Source: Gemmatimonadales bacterium
GTDB taxonomy: Bacteria > Gemmatimonadota > Gemmatimonadetes > Gemmatimonadales > GWC2-71-9
NCBI GenBank assembly: GCA_004525055.1
Contig: SPDF01000103.1
Coordinates: forward strand, 1 to 6,140
DNA: 6,140 nt
Direction of reading: 5' to 3'
Made by a program: the position numbers and the translations under genes. Shown one piece after another: positions 1 through 5,928 of this stretch. Below the pieces are notes generated by a model, which ran no database searches, was not told where the DNA came from, and saw nothing but the letters and a program-made list of their open reading frames with translations. The stretch's first letter is position 1; every line of letters begins with the position of its first letter.

Positions 1-338
1 CCCATACCAACCCCACCCGTTCCGTAGGAGTTGTACGCCGTTGACTGAGTCACGCTCAGCTGGTAAGCAACGTACACGTCGACGTCGCCGCTGTCCTTCA
101 TGGCCATCCCGAAGCCCTTGAGCGTCGAGTCAACGGCCTGCTTGATCTGCATGTCCTGGAGCTGATTGGGATAGGCAGCGCCTTCGATGCTGACCCACTT
201 GTAGGTCTTGTATTGGGTGAAATCCACCTTGGTGTCGTAATTGGTCGCGACCTTCTGGGCGGCCGCGTCATTGGCGCCAACAAGCATCGCTCCAAACGCG
301 AGAGCGAGACTGGCGGCAACGAGTCGGGTCTTGATCAT
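1..338 (-). CDS. DUF4136-like exported protein, 3' end cut by the window edge
   Basis: The minus strand reads from an ATG at 338-336 to the left edge without a stop, giving 112 codons of an incomplete protein. Residues 1-28 look like a Sec signal peptide: Lys/Arg near the start (MIKTR), a hydrophobic Ala/Leu/Val core, and a likely cleavage region around DAAAQ. The mature part begins VATNYDTKVDFTQYKTYKWV (residues 30-49), the usual opening of DUF4136 domains. It continues with an amphipathic stretch (QIKQAVDSTLKGFGMAM) and then SGDVDVYVAYQLSV, matching the DUF4136 pattern of a D-x-D/V-x-V-x-Y strand followed by a Gly/Tyr-rich tail. The family is periplasmic or a lipoprotein and has no assigned reaction; no lipobox Cys is visible here. 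A GAGGG (complement of 346-350) lies 7 nt upstream of the ATG. The gene is 182 bp from the amidohydrolase gene and may have its own promoter. The family call is from memory of the pattern. Confidence 0.8.
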   Translation of the reverse strand, partial: MIKTRLVAASLALAFGAMLVGANDAAAQKVATNYDTKVDFTQYKTYKWVSIEGAAYPNQLQDMQIKQAVDSTLKGFGMAMKDSGDVDVYVAYQLSVTQSTAYNSYGTGGVGM

Positions 339-373
339 CGGAGGGCCCTCTGAAATTGAGTGAAAATGGAGAT

Positions 374-434
374 GAATCCTGCTCGCAAGGTCAGGCTGGA
401 ATATGGCGGACTGGAATCGAGTCGCAAGGGTCAG
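374..434. repeat. Imperfect ~21-bp direct repeat upstream of the DUF4136-like gene
   Basis: Two copies of GAATC-NN-G-(C)-TCGCAAGG(G)TCAG lie about 40 bp apart, at 374-394 and 414-434, each with one-base indels relative to the other. The block TCGCAAGG is exact in both (383-390 and 422-429). One copy overlaps the candidate -35 box and the other falls just downstream of the predicted transcription start. That arrangement would suit a pair of regulator sites about four helical turns apart, but no binding protein is known. Confidence 0.4.
400..427 (-). promoter_or_regulatory. Candidate sigma-70-type promoter for the DUF4136-like gene
   Basis: On the minus strand TTGCGA (complement of 422-427) is followed after 16 nt by CATATT (complement of 400-405). 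Each box matches the consensus at four of six positions. Transcription would begin near 393, giving a leader of about 55 nt before the ATG at 338. This is the best pair I see in the 182-bp gap, but it is weak and rests on consensus similarity only. Confidence 0.3.
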
Positions 435-520
435 TGTCTGGGGGCTATTCGGCCCCGGTCCTGATCTATCCACATCAGAAAGGGAGACGTTTGGGGGTGG
501 CCGAGGCACACGCCGCCTGG

Positions 521-1840
521 CTACCTCCCCGCCGTGGGCCCCCCGGGGTAGATGGCCCCCCGCTTGACCACCAGCCTGACGGCTCCCGCCTGGCCGATAT
601 CGGCGATCGGATCACCGTCCAGAATCACGAGATCCGCCAGCTTCCCCGGCTGAATGGTACCCCGCCCCTCCAGCGCTCCGATGGTCCTGGCGGCGTTCCG
701 GGTGGCCGCGGCGAGTGCGTCGGACGTGGACAGTCCACCCAGCTGCACCAGCAGCCGGAGCTCCTCATGCAGATTGGGCGCTTGCCACCCGCCTTCATCG
801 CCGTTGCCCAGTGAATCGGTCCCCGCGACGATCGTCACGCCGAGGCGATACGCCCTGGCGGTGACGGCGGCCGCGATCGGCTGCAGGGACTGACGCTCAT
901 CGGAGTAGATGAAGAGGGTCGGATCGAAGAGGGTGCCCCTCCGGCGCATCTCCCCGAAGAGCGAGTCGAACATCGGCGTGGCGAAGGTGCGTTCCACCAC
1001 CCGGGCCGAGTCCTTGAGCAGGGCGGCGTAACCGTCGCGTCCGAGTTGCCGGGCGGGGAGCGACGCATGGGAGACCACGTCCACGCCGGCGGAGACGACT
1101 TCGAGTGGCGTCACCTGTCCGATCGCCGCGTGGGCCCAGACGAGGAGCCCCTGACGGTGCGCCTCTGCCGTCGCGGCGTCGACCAGTGCTGGCGTGAGTG
1201 CCGCGTAGAGCTTGATCGCGGTGGCACCGGTGCCCCGCGCCTCGGCGACTGCCTGCCGCAGGTCGGTGGTCGAATCGATGGCGCGCATCCCCGGCATCGA
1301 GCCTGGAACCTCCCCGGCGCTCGCCTGGGCCGTGCGCGGATCACTGAAGAACGCCGGCCCGGCCCACAGGGCGGCGTAATAGATGTCGGGTGCCGCCATG
1401 TCGCCGACCTTGGCGTCGCGCGTCATCGAGGCGAGTGCGCGGGTGTCGCCTGCCATGTCCCGAACGGCAGTGACCCCGCCGAGGAGGGCCCGGCAGAGCC
1501 GCCGGCCAGCCCGGACCCGGGAGTCCTCCCCGGATACGTCGCTCCCCACATGGACATGGGTGTCGATCAGACCAGGAATGACGAATGTGCCGGGGAGCGC
1601 TCGCACCGTGGTGCCGACGGGCAGCGGTTGCATGCCGTCCTGGAATACACCGGCAATCCGCTCGCCATGGATCAGAATCGTGGTCCCGGGCTGAGCTGGC
1701 GCCCCGGTCCCGTCCCAGAGGATCACGCCCGTCAGGGCGACGTATCCTGCGTCCGCCTTCCGGGGTGTGCACCAGGACTGGGCGGCGAGGGGGGTGACCG
1801 GGAGGAGCAGGAGCGCGGCGATCACAGCGAATGACTTCAT
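521..1840 (-). CDS. Secreted metal-dependent amidohydrolase (imidazolonepropionase-like)
   Basis: This 439-residue protein has a Sec signal peptide (MKSFAVIAALLLLPVTPLAAQ, residues 1-21), so hydrolysis would occur outside the cytoplasm. A small beta-sandwich region (about 33-85) precedes a TIM barrel. Family metal ligands are visible: H95 and H97 in GLIDTHVHV, K210 in AIKLY (the usual carboxylated or bridging Lys position), H237 in LLVWAHA, H258 in DVVSHA and D342 in VAGTDS. The C-terminal signature GRGTIQPGKLADLVILDGDP (392-411) returns to the sandwich. Relatives include imidazolonepropionase-like proteins and Sgx9260-type prolidases that cleave acyl-amino acids or dipeptides; the substrate cannot be read from sequence. 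The ATG at 1840 is chosen over one at 1900 because it places the signal peptide at the N terminus and avoids overlapping the upstream gene. Its ribosome site is poor (a run of G, complement of 1846-1850). It lies 40 bp after the cupredoxin-like gene and is probably cotranscribed with it. Confidence 0.9.
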   Translation of the reverse strand: MKSFAVIAALLLLPVTPLAAQSWCTPRKADAGYVALTGVILWDGTGAPAQPGTTILIHGERIAGVFQDGMQPLPVGTTVRALPGTFVIPGLIDTHVHVGSDVSGEDSRVRAGRRLCRALLGGVTAVRDMAGDTRALASMTRDAKVGDMAAPDIYYAALWAGPAFFSDPRTAQASAGEVPGSMPGMRAIDSTTDLRQAVAEARGTGATAIKLYAALTPALVDAATAEAHRQGLLVWAHAAIGQVTPLEVVSAGVDVVSHASLPARQLGRDGYAALLKDSARVVERTFATPMFDSLFGEMRRRGTLFDPTLFIYSDERQSLQPIAAAVTARAYRLGVTIVAGTDSLGNGDEGGWQAPNLHEELRLLVQLGGLSTSDALAAATRNAARTIGALEGRGTIQPGKLADLVILDGDPIADIGQAGAVRLVVKRGAIYPGGPTAGR

Positions 1841-1880
1841 GGACACCCCCGGGCCCTCGCGGAAGTCAGGTGCGACGTTG

Positions 1881-2822
1881 CTAGTTGCCGCCCATGCCAA
1901 CCGTGAACGGCTTGAGCATGCCCTTCTGATCGGGATTGGTTACCTCGGAGATCCAGGCGTAGCGACCCGGCTCGAGCGTCACAGTGAAATACTCAGTGTT
2001 TCCCGCGGCCATGTCGTCGGCGCCACCCAGGAACTCCACAGGCGCCGGCGTCTGGAGCCCGTTCGGCTGCGACCAGTCCATCCACTTGGCCAGGCCGTCG
2101 AGGTCGGTACTGTCGGTCAGTCGCGCGAGATGCAGATCGTGCCCGACGAAATTCTCGTGGACGATCTGGTCCTCGAAGTAAACCGCGATGGTCTGCTGGC
2201 CGACTACCGGATCGCCGGCCACCTCGATTCCACGTGCCGCCGAGAGTGTGACCCGCACGGTGGCACTCGGCTCCGCCAGATCGGAGACCATGTCCGTCAC
2301 GATCAGCTCACGAACCATCCCGTACGCTGCAGGATCCGGATTGTAGGAGTGAAAGACGCCCGCCGTCTTGACATAGCATTCGATCAGGTACCTCCCGGGC
2401 GTGAGGCGCACCGTGGTCTGGGAGGTGTAACCTGGGGAGGTCAGTCCGGGGCCGCCCGAGAAGACGATGTTCCCGAACCACTCCGGCAATGTGCCGAATG
2501 CCGAGAGCGCGGCATCGACCTGTCCAGCACTCAGCAACCGAAGGCCTTCCTGGAAGACCGGCGCGACCGCCTCCTGCTGCTCCTTGATGGTGATGCCCTC
2601 CGGCAATCGTTCGAGAATGGCGAAGTGGATCATCTCTGACTCATTCGCGAACCGGAAGGTGGTCCACCCCGAAGGAATGGAGTCGGGCGCCTCGAAGGTG
2701 AGGCCGCGGGCCACGATGTTCACGACGTTCGGTGTATCCTCAGTGCTGGCGGCCCCTCGGTCGGACGGTGCGCAGGCGGTAGCGATCACGAGGAGAAGAT
2801 GGCCGGGTGTCCAGCGAGGCAT
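1881..2822 (-). CDS. Probable lipoprotein with two cupredoxin-like domains
   Basis: The product has 313 residues. A short hydrophobic leader (GHLLLVIATAC) ends at C17, a plausible but non-consensus lipobox with Ala at -3, followed by a polar linker. Domain 1 (about 32-176) has the cupredoxin pattern: H66 in FANESEMIHFAIL, then PGRYLIEC with C149, H158, and M169 in YGMVRELIV. This is the His-Cys-His-Met order of type 1 copper sites, with unusually long gaps (C-x8-H-x10-M). Domain 2 (about 187-308) repeats the layout, with H231 in DLHLARL, then PGRYAWIS and GMLKPFTV, but has Ser292 at the Cys position and no loop His. A role as an envelope copper-binding or redox protein, or simply a cupredoxin fold, is inferred. 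The ATG at 2822 is preferred to one at 2879 because AAAGGA lies 7 nt upstream and the candidate promoter lies between the two. It probably heads an operon with the amidohydrolase. I do not recognise a named gene. Confidence 0.75.
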   Translation of the reverse strand: MPRWTPGHLLLVIATACAPSDRGAASTEDTPNVVNIVARGLTFEAPDSIPSGWTTFRFANESEMIHFAILERLPEGITIKEQQEAVAPVFQEGLRLLSAGQVDAALSAFGTLPEWFGNIVFSGGPGLTSPGYTSQTTVRLTPGRYLIECYVKTAGVFHSYNPDPAAYGMVRELIVTDMVSDLAEPSATVRVTLSAARGIEVAGDPVVGQQTIAVYFEDQIVHENFVGHDLHLARLTDSTDLDGLAKWMDWSQPNGLQTPAPVEFLGGADDMAAGNTEYFTVTLEPGRYAWISEVTNPDQKGMLKPFTVGMGGN

Positions 2823-2826
2823 GGGT

Positions 2827-2836
2827 CGATCCTTTC
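2827..2836 (-). promoter_or_regulatory. Ribosome binding site that sets the cupredoxin-like start
   Basis: The minus strand carries AAAGGATCGACCC immediately before the ATG at 2822. AGGA sits 7 nt from the start codon, a standard distance, whereas the upstream in-frame ATG at 2879 would fall outside the predicted transcript. This supports the 313-residue form. Confidence 0.65.
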
Positions 2837-2866
2837 GCGGGTAACTGAGCGGGAGTGGGCTGGTAA

Positions 2867-2895
2867 CATTTAGCGCCAAATCAGCCCAAGGTCAA
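2867..2895 (-). promoter_or_regulatory. Candidate promoter for the cupredoxin-amidohydrolase operon
   Basis: On the minus strand TTGACC (complement of 2890-2895, five of six matches to TTGACA) is followed after exactly 17 nt by TAAATG (complement of 2867-2872, three of six matches). Transcription would begin near 2860 and leave a leader of about 38 nt ahead of the ATG at 2822. The -35 box and spacing are good and the -10 box is weak. The near-palindrome TTTAGCGCCAAA at 2869-2880 overlaps the -10 box and could be an operator. Confidence 0.45.
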
Positions 2896-2915
2896 CCGAG
2901 GTGCGGGCGCCGCAG

Positions 2916-2944
2916 TTGCGGACCCCTCAAGATGGTGCGACAAT
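2916..2944 (+). promoter_or_regulatory. Weak candidate promoter for the permease operon
   Basis: TTGCGG (2916-2921) and GACAAT (2939-2944) are separated by 17 nt, with three and four consensus matches respectively. Initiation near 2951 would leave a leader of about 26 nt before the ATG at 2977 and would exclude the in-frame ATG at 2932. It is divergent from the minus-strand promoter in the same spacer. The match is poor and other sigma factors cannot be excluded. Confidence 0.25.
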
Positions 2945-2976
2945 TTGTGACGGACTCCCCCCTGCCAAGGGTCACC

Positions 2977-5217
2977 ATGGACGTACGCCTGAGCCGGGAG
3001 ATGCGGCTCATCGATATTACGATGATTGGGGTCGGCGCCATGATTGGTGCCGGCATCTTCGTGCTGACCGGCATCGCCGCCGGTGTTGCCGGGCCCGCCC
3101 TCCTGCTGGTGTTTCTCCTCAACGGCATCGTCGCCCTGCTCACCGCCATGGCCTACGCCGAGCTGGGCGGTGCGGTGCACGGGGCCGGCGGCGGCTACCT
3201 CTACGTCAAGGCCTCCCTTCCCGACCCCAGCGGCTTTCTGGCCGGCCTGATGAGCTGGTTCGCCCATGCGGTCGCCTGTTCACTCTATGCCCTCGGTTTC
3301 GGTGCCTACCTCAAGGAGGTGCTCAGTTTCGCGGGCGTGCGCGACATCGTCACCCCCCTTGTTCCCTTCGAGGTGTGGGTGGCGGCGATCGCCTGCACGG
3401 TGTTCGCCTATATCAACTACCGGGGCGCGTCGGAAACGGGTAAGGCCGGCAATATCGTCACGATCGGGAAAGTGGCCATCATCGGGGTGTTCATCGCCGC
3501 GGGCCTCTGGGCAATGGCCCACCGCCCCGGCTGGCAGGGTGCGTTCACGCCGTTCATGACCAGTGGCTGGGGCGGCGTCCTCGGCGCCATGGGCCTGACT
3601 TTCATTGCGTTCGAAGGCTACGAAATCATCGCCCAAACCAGCGAAGAGGTGGAGAACCCCAAGCGGAATGTCCCGCGCGCGGTCTTCCTGTCCATCCTGA
3701 TCGTCATTCCCATCTACCTGTTGGTGGCACTGGTCTCGATCGGTGCTGTGGTACCGCCCCCCGGCATGGCCATCACCGACTACCTCGGCCAGGCCAAGGA
3801 AATCGCGCTGGTGAGCGCCGCCGACCAGTTCATGGTTGGGGGCGGCATCATGATCCTGGTGGGCGGCCTCCTGTCCACCATCTCGGCCCTGAACGCCACC
3901 ATTTACTCGTCGTCCCGCGTCGCATTCGCGATGGCGCGCGACGGCAGCCTGCCGGAAGCGCTCGCCAAGGTCCATCCAGTGCGCGGCACGCCGCATTGGG
4001 CAGTGGCCGTATCAGCGGTGCTGATCATCCTGATGGCGATCGCGCTGCCCATCGAGGAAGTGGCCGCCGCTGCCGGCATGACGTTCCTGTTCCTGTTCGG
4101 CGGCGTCAACATTGCGCTCATTCGGCTGCGCAAGCTACGCCCAGACCTTGACCGCGGCTTCAGGGTCCCCTGGGTCCCGTTCACACCGATCGTCGCAATC
4201 ACGGCGATGCTGCTCATCGCGGCCTTCATGCTGATCGACTATCCGCTCGCCTGGTTGGCGTCGGGCGGGTGGATCCTTGCCGGTGGCCTCTATTACTACG
4301 GATACGGCCGGAAGCGGGAGGCTCTCTTCATCGAGCGGGTGCGGTGGATGGAGCGGCTCGAGCGCCGAGACTATCGCGTGTTGGTTGCGCTCGGGAATCC
4401 GACGAAGGCCCGCCACCTCATCGATGTCGCCGCGCCCATCGCGAAGATTCACGAGGGATCCCTCGTGCTGGTCACGGTGGTGGAGGTTCCGGAGGGGGAA
4501 CCGCTCGCGGTGGGCCGGGCGCACATGGAGCCCGCCAAACGGCTCCTGGAAATGGCGTTGCGGTACGCGGCCGATCGAGAGGTGGCGGCCACCACAGTAC
4601 TGAAAATCTCGCACCGGATCAGCGGTGGCATCACGGAGACTGCCCGGGAGGAAGGGTGCAACTTCCTCCTTCTCGGCCAGCCGGTCGGTCACTCCTTCCT
4701 GGAACGGGTCGTGGCGTCCATCGTGGACCGGGTGCTCCTGCGAGCTCCCTGTCACGTCGGCATCCTCTACGGGGCCGTCGACCCCGCCTCGATCCAACGA
4801 GTGCTTCTGCCGGTGACGGCGGGGACCAACTCCCGCCTGGCGGCGGAACTCGCCGGCGCCTTCCGCGACGGCTTCAACGCTCCAATCCACGCCGTCACCG
4901 TCGTGGAACGAGGAACCAAGCGGCCCGCCGCGGAGGCGATGGTCGCGGCCGCTCGCGAGACGGCGGTGGCCGGCGGCCTGCCGGCGGAAGTACAGGTGCT
5001 GCATCGCCGTGACACGGCGCACGGCTTGGCGGCGGCGGTCTCGCCCAGCGATTTCGTCATCATCGGGGGGCCGAGCGCGGGCCCGACCCTCCCCCTCTTT
5101 GGCGATACCGTTCCGACAACCATCGCCAAGCGGGGCGCGAGCCCGGTCCTGGTGGTGCGGGCGGTTGAGCCCAGGCGCGCCGGCCGGTTCGAGCGCGCAT
5201 TCTTCGGACGAAGGTAG
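2977..5217 (+). CDS. APC-superfamily permease fused to two universal stress protein domains
   Basis: This 746-residue inner-membrane protein is predicted to move amino acids or other small amines; specificity is not readable. Residues 12-442 form an APC permease with about 12 membrane segments. Helix 1 carries GVGAMIGAGIF (18-28), the substrate-binding Gly-rich break. GLTFIAFEGYEIIAQTSEEV (206-225) matches helix 6, and NPKRNVPRA and the SSSRVAFAMARDGSLP loop (311-325) are typical. A cytoplasmic tail holds two USP domains, about 466-600 (YRVLVALGNP start, RAPCHVGIL end) and 607-728 (QRVLLPVTAG start, ASPVLVV end). Neither keeps the canonical G-2x-G-9x-G(S/T) nucleotide signature, and the usual acidic residue of strand 1 is G473 and T614. 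Known homologues are archaeal and bacterial cationic-amino-acid-type transporters with USP tails. The ATG at 2977 has AAGGG 5 nt upstream; an in-frame ATG at 2932 adds 15 residues but lacks a ribosome site. The stop overlaps the next gene's ribosome site. Confidence 0.93.
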   Translation: MDVRLSREMRLIDITMIGVGAMIGAGIFVLTGIAAGVAGPALLLVFLLNGIVALLTAMAYAELGGAVHGAGGGYLYVKASLPDPSGFLAGLMSWFAHAVACSLYALGFGAYLKEVLSFAGVRDIVTPLVPFEVWVAAIACTVFAYINYRGASETGKAGNIVTIGKVAIIGVFIAAGLWAMAHRPGWQGAFTPFMTSGWGGVLGAMGLTFIAFEGYEIIAQTSEEVENPKRNVPRAVFLSILIVIPIYLLVALVSIGAVVPPPGMAITDYLGQAKEIALVSAADQFMVGGGIMILVGGLLSTISALNATIYSSSRVAFAMARDGSLPEALAKVHPVRGTPHWAVAVSAVLIILMAIALPIEEVAAAAGMTFLFLFGGVNIALIRLRKLRPDLDRGFRVPWVPFTPIVAITAMLLIAAFMLIDYPLAWLASGGWILAGGLYYYGYGRKREALFIERVRWMERLERRDYRVLVALGNPTKARHLIDVAAPIAKIHEGSLVLVTVVEVPEGEPLAVGRAHMEPAKRLLEMALRYAADREVAATTVLKISHRISGGITETAREEGCNFLLLGQPVGHSFLERVVASIVDRVLLRAPCHVGILYGAVDPASIQRVLLPVTAGTNSRLAAELAGAFRDGFNAPIHAVTVVERGTKRPAAEAMVAAARETAVAGGLPAEVQVLHRRDTAHGLAAAVSPSDFVIIGGPSAGPTLPLFGDTVPTTIAKRGASPVLVVRAVEPRRAGRFERAFFGRR
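4450..4467. repeat. Perfect 18-bp palindrome inside the permease gene
   Basis: The sequence CACGAGGGATCCCTCGTG reads identically on both strands. It lies in the first USP domain, encoding residues around HEGSLV (492-497), just after the membrane part. In RNA it could form a 7-bp stem with a GATC loop. It may be only a product of GC-rich codon choice. Confidence 0.9.
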
Positions 5218-5220
5218 GAG
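5216..5220 (+). promoter_or_regulatory. Ribosome binding site overlapping the permease stop codon
   Basis: AGGAG at 5216-5220 shares two bases with the TAG stop of the permease (5215-5217) and lies 5 nt before the ATG at 5226. Ribosomes finishing the permease would stop on this site, so translation of the two membrane proteins is probably coupled. Confidence 0.7.
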
Positions 5221-5225
5221 ACGCC

Positions 5226-5903
5226 ATGCAGACGGCTCAAGGGCCCCTCGCGGAACTGAGTACCCGCTTCACCAACTACCTCCCGACGCTGGCGGCCGGC
5301 CTTGTGGTCGTGGTGGTCGGCCTCGTGGTTGGCTGGCTGGCCAAGCGCACAATCATCGCCTTCCTCATATGGACCCGACTCGATCGCCTCGGCGGACCCA
5401 CGAGCTGGCGATCGGCGTTGGCCAAGGCGGATGTACGGGCGGCACTCTACGAGGGGATCGGGAGCATCGTCTGGGCAGTGGTCGCACTCATCTTCCTCGA
5501 CAACGCCCTGCAAATCTGGGGGCTTACCGTCCTGGCATCTGTGGCAGACCGGATCATCGCCTACCTGCCGAGCATGGCGGTGGCGGGGGTGATCGTCGGC
5601 ATCGGGCTCCTGATCGCGACCTCCGTGGGCGAGGGAGTGGAAGACGCCCTCGCGGAGGCCGGACTGGCCAGCCCCCGCCTTCTGGGGAGCATCGCGAAGT
5701 CAGCCGTGCTCGCTATCGTGGCCGCGCTGGCGATTTGGGAGCTCAACTTCGCGCGCCAGATCGTCATGGGCGCCTTCCTGATTGGGTTCGGGTCGATCGG
5801 GGTGGCGTTTGCCCTGGCGGTGGGGATGGGGTCGTCCCAGGCCATTCGGGAGGCGTGGCAGCAGATGTTCGAGAAGCAACGGAACCAGAAGAAGGAGGAG
5901 TGA
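5226..5903 (+). CDS. Small TM_helix / MscS-like membrane protein
   Basis: This 225-residue protein has about five hydrophobic segments (roughly 19-40, 76-95, 110-133, 155-172 and 177-201) and a charged C-terminal tail (EKQRNQKKEE). It resembles the conserved TM_helix repeat proteins related to mechanosensitive channels. Two units start with similar motifs 95 residues apart: YLPTLAAGLVVVVVG at 18 and YLPSMAVAGVIVGIG at 113. The final segment (GFGSIGVAFALAVGMGSSQA) is rich in small residues like the pore helix of MscS. The soluble beta domain and vestibule of a full MscS channel are absent, so ion conduction is not established. It starts 8 bp after the permease with a strong AGGAG site and is followed 17 bp later by a kinase gene, so it is surely cotranscribed. 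A role in membrane-tension or osmotic response is inference from family and context. Confidence 0.8.
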   Translation: MQTAQGPLAELSTRFTNYLPTLAAGLVVVVVGLVVGWLAKRTIIAFLIWTRLDRLGGPTSWRSALAKADVRAALYEGIGSIVWAVVALIFLDNALQIWGLTVLASVADRIIAYLPSMAVAGVIVGIGLLIATSVGEGVEDALAEAGLASPRLLGSIAKSAVLAIVAALAIWELNFARQIVMGAFLIGFGSIGVAFALAVGMGSSQAIREAWQQMFEKQRNQKKEE

Positions 5904-5904
5904 C

Positions 5905-5928
5905 GTGGCGAGCGCAGTAGATGGATGA
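5905..5928 (+). other. Seven-codon GTG mini-ORF overlapping the kinase start
   Basis: An exact AGGAGG at 5893-5898, inside the last codons of the preceding gene, lies 6 nt before a GTG at 5905. That frame encodes MASAVDG and stops at TGA 5926-5928, just past the kinase ATG at 5921. The kinase ATG itself has no ribosome site at normal distance. The arrangement would let ribosomes terminate and re-start at the kinase. It could also be chance, or a sign that the kinase frame begins at the GTG and a single-base change separates them. Confidence 0.35.

Noticed and set aside
497..526. Inverted repeat at the amidohydrolase stop codon that could be a terminator
   Set aside because: The stem has a mismatch and a bulge and is not followed by a T-run on the minus strand; not good enough to call an intrinsic terminator.
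356..814. Plus-strand 152-residue open frame across the gap and the amidohydrolase 3' end
   Set aside because: It is mostly antisense to a clear amidohydrolase gene, its composition (Gly, Arg, Pro, His) is typical of a GC-rich shadow frame, and no domain is recognisable.
1046..1834. Plus-strand 262-residue open frame opposite the amidohydrolase
   Set aside because: It is fully antisense to the gene with conserved metal-site motifs; its own sequence is Arg/Gly/Asp-rich with no motif.
1841..1900. Twenty-codon N-terminal extension of the amidohydrolase from ATG 1900
   Set aside because: It would overlap the upstream gene's end and bury the signal peptide behind 20 polar residues.
1767..2639. 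Plus-strand 290-residue open frame opposite the cupredoxin-like gene
   Set aside because: It overlaps a gene with a signal sequence, ribosome site and internally repeated domains; the composition is shadow-like (His, Arg, Asp).
2932..2976. Fifteen-codon N-terminal extension of the permease from ATG 2932
   Set aside because: There is no ribosome site before 2932, the candidate -10 box lies inside it, and family members usually start a few residues before the first helix; the ATG at 2977 has AAGGG at a good distance.
2881..3267. Minus-strand 128-residue frame rich in His, Gln and Gly, resembling a low-complexity protein
   Set aside because: It is antisense to the first permease helices, and the composition arises from reading Ala/Gly/Leu/Val codons backwards.
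3280..3996. Minus-strand 238-residue frame opposite the permease, and similar ones at 4135-5022 and 4767-5513
   Set aside because: They are antisense to a strongly supported transporter; His/Asp/Gln/Arg-rich sequence is the expected complement of membrane-helix codons in GC-rich DNA.
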